DNA of 64,000 nt from Mucilaginibacter rubeus (lineage in GTDB: Bacteria; Bacteroidota; Bacteroidia; Sphingobacteriales; Sphingobacteriaceae), in the NCBI RefSeq assembly GCF_014643835.1, contig NZ_BMKD01000002.1, positions 434,001-498,000 of the forward strand, written 5' to 3'. Below are positions 63,060-64,000 of this stretch, piece after piece (the first letter of the stretch is position 1; every line of letters starts with the position of its first letter). The translations under genes were made by a program, and so were the position numbers. The notes beneath the pieces are model-generated. The model had not been told where the DNA came from, searched no databases, and was given only the letters and a program-made list of their open reading frames with translations.

Positions 63060-64000
63060 TTGCTATCCTCTTTTGAGATTTATTCCCGAACGTCAAACTC
63101 AACAAGACTGCTATTCTCTAATCTTTTAACTCCATTGCTTATCCTTATGTTGTTTCCGTTGTGCAGCACAGCACAACAACCAGACAGCGTTAAAAAACCA
63201 TCAGCTCAGGTAATAACGAGCATTAAAGGACAAGTGGTAGATGACGCCTCGGGGCAGCCGCTTCCGGGTATTAATGTTAAAGTTGTTGGCGGCAGGTACG
63301 GAACCATTGCAGAACCGGACGGGAAATTTGAGTTAAACGCCCCGGGAGCTTTTACGCATGTTACCTTCTCTTATATTGGCTATCAAACCGTTACAAAAGT
63401 GATTAAACCTGGACAGGTAAACGTTCTGCACATCAGGTTACATGATAGTCAAACCCAGCTTAAAGAGGTTAAGGTTGTTTCCGGAAAGAAACAACGATAC
63501 CGTAATAAAGGCAACCCTGCGGTTGAGCTTATCCAGCAGGTGATCGACCATAAAAAGCAAAACCGCATGGAAAGCGCCGATTACCTGCAATATGACCAAT
63601 ATGAGCGCATCAATCTGTCATTTATCGACGTTCCTTCTAAACTGATGAACAGCCGTTATTTTAAGATGTACCAGTTTATGCTTGATACTGTAAAAGATAA
63701 CGGGCAAACCCAGGTGTTGCTTCCCGCGTATCTTAGCGAAAAGCAATATCAAAATTACTATCGCAAAGATCCGGCTAAATCCATCAGTGTGCTCAAAGCG
63801 CAAAAGGAAGCCAACATCCTTAAATTTATTGATACGGCAGGCCTTGATGTTTATATGAACCGCCTTTACGGTAATGTAATTGATATTTATGATAACAATG
63901 TTTTTATCATTACCAACCAGTTCCTGAGCCCTATTGCAGATCACTCTCCTAATTATTACAAATTTTTTATTACCGATACCATACAGACTGCTAAGGAAAA
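63060..64000 (+). CDS. Carboxypeptidase-regulatory + DUF5686 outer-membrane protein (partial, runs off the right edge)
   Basis: The frame is open from a stop before 63030 to the window edge. A signal-like stretch (RLLFSNLLTPLLILMLFPLCSTAQ) needs a start upstream of the first ATG (63147), so TTG 63060 is my guess. Then comes a CarboxypepD_reg-like domain (IKGQVVDDASGQPLPGINVKV, in parts) and the DUF5686 block YDQYERINLSF ... FLSPIADHSPNYYKFFITDT. DUF5686 proteins are large outer-membrane barrels related to TonB-dependent or surface-antigen families; function unknown. The barrel lies beyond the window. Confidence 0.75.
   Translation, partial: MLSSFEIYSRTSNSTRLLFSNLLTPLLILMLFPLCSTAQQPDSVKKPSAQVITSIKGQVVDDASGQPLPGINVKVVGGRYGTIAEPDGKFELNAPGAFTHVTFSYIGYQTVTKVIKPGQVNVLHIRLHDSQTQLKEVKVVSGKKQRYRNKGNPAVELIQQVIDHKKQNRMESADYLQYDQYERINLSFIDVPSKLMNSRYFKMYQFMLDTVKDNGQTQVLLPAYLSEKQYQNYYRKDPAKSISVLKAQKEANILKFIDTAGLDVYMNRLYGNVIDIYDNNVFIITNQFLSPIADHSPNYYKFFITDTIQTAKE

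Noticed and set aside
1-64000. CRISPR arrays, insertion sequences, prophage or integrase genes
   Set aside because: No regularly spaced direct repeats, transposase or integrase motifs were seen. The repeats found are short intergenic inverted repeats.

Overview
The window looks like chromosomal DNA of a Bacteroidota, most likely a Sphingobacteriaceae member close to Mucilaginibacter or Pedobacter (inference from protein flavour; no marker gene such as 16S rRNA is present). Supporting signs are the moderately AT-rich base use, starts without clear Shine-Dalgarno sequences, promoter -7 boxes of the TAnnTTTG type, and typical families: DUF5686, YXWGXW and head-GIN proteins, GH51 and GH92 glycosidases, fasciclin proteins and the Bacteroidota-type PEP carboxylase. 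I found no tRNA, rRNA, CRISPR array, transposase or phage gene.

Layout. 1-6473 (minus): an envelope operon with two tandem paralogous outer-membrane proteins (one cut by the window edge), an internally duplicated DoxX-like membrane protein, a PAP2/vanadium-haloperoxidase-type lipoprotein, another outer-membrane protein and an unknown secreted protein. 6634-8250 (plus): split YeeE/YedE-type sulfur transporter plus a TlpA-like thioredoxin. 8440-13000: secreted GH51 arabinofuranosidase and PEP carboxylase. 13147-17618: FUSC membrane protein, then a methionine/glutamine-type aminotransferase with its partner omega-amidase. 17835-23441: CusCBA-like heavy-metal RND efflux operon. 23650-30695: GH92 mannosidase, small membrane protein, PPK2 and PBP1A. 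30810-41114: a metallopeptidase/beta-propeller/beta-barrel fusion, phosphotransferase, fasciclin protein, lipoprotein MsrB, GIY-YIG protein, LexA-like regulator, Spy-like protein, bioF-bioD, hbd and a YXWGXW lipoprotein. 41228-52059: ArgS, ankyrin and DUF1801 proteins, response regulator, small membrane proteins, lipoprotein, head-GIN protein and an 857-residue kinase-like/beta-barrel protein. 62472-64000: PepSY-like protein and the start of a DUF5686 TonB-dependent-like protein.

The most interesting region is 52684-61360, nine tightly packed plus-strand genes behind a 0.6 kb AT-rich leader. They encode a GT-B-like transferase, SpsF-type cytidylyltransferase, split transketolase (N and C halves), GSA-aminomutase-like aminotransferase, SDR, a fusion of a KdsC-like HAD phosphatase with a NeuB-type synthase lacking the SAF domain, a sterol-desaturase-family hydroxylase and an SMR/ArnE-like membrane protein. 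This reads as a pathway for a modified 3-deoxy-ulosonic acid (sialic-acid or KDN-like), CMP-activated and possibly lipid-linked. The usual sugar-supply genes (NeuC, PseB/C, LegB/C) are absent; instead the split transketolase and the aminotransferase suggest an unusual aldose precursor.

At the DNA level there are several strong intrinsic terminators, a family of imperfect inverted repeats of which two copies overlap the stop codons of upstream genes, a C-rich REP-like repeat around the argS terminator, and a terminator that runs directly into the bioF promoter.
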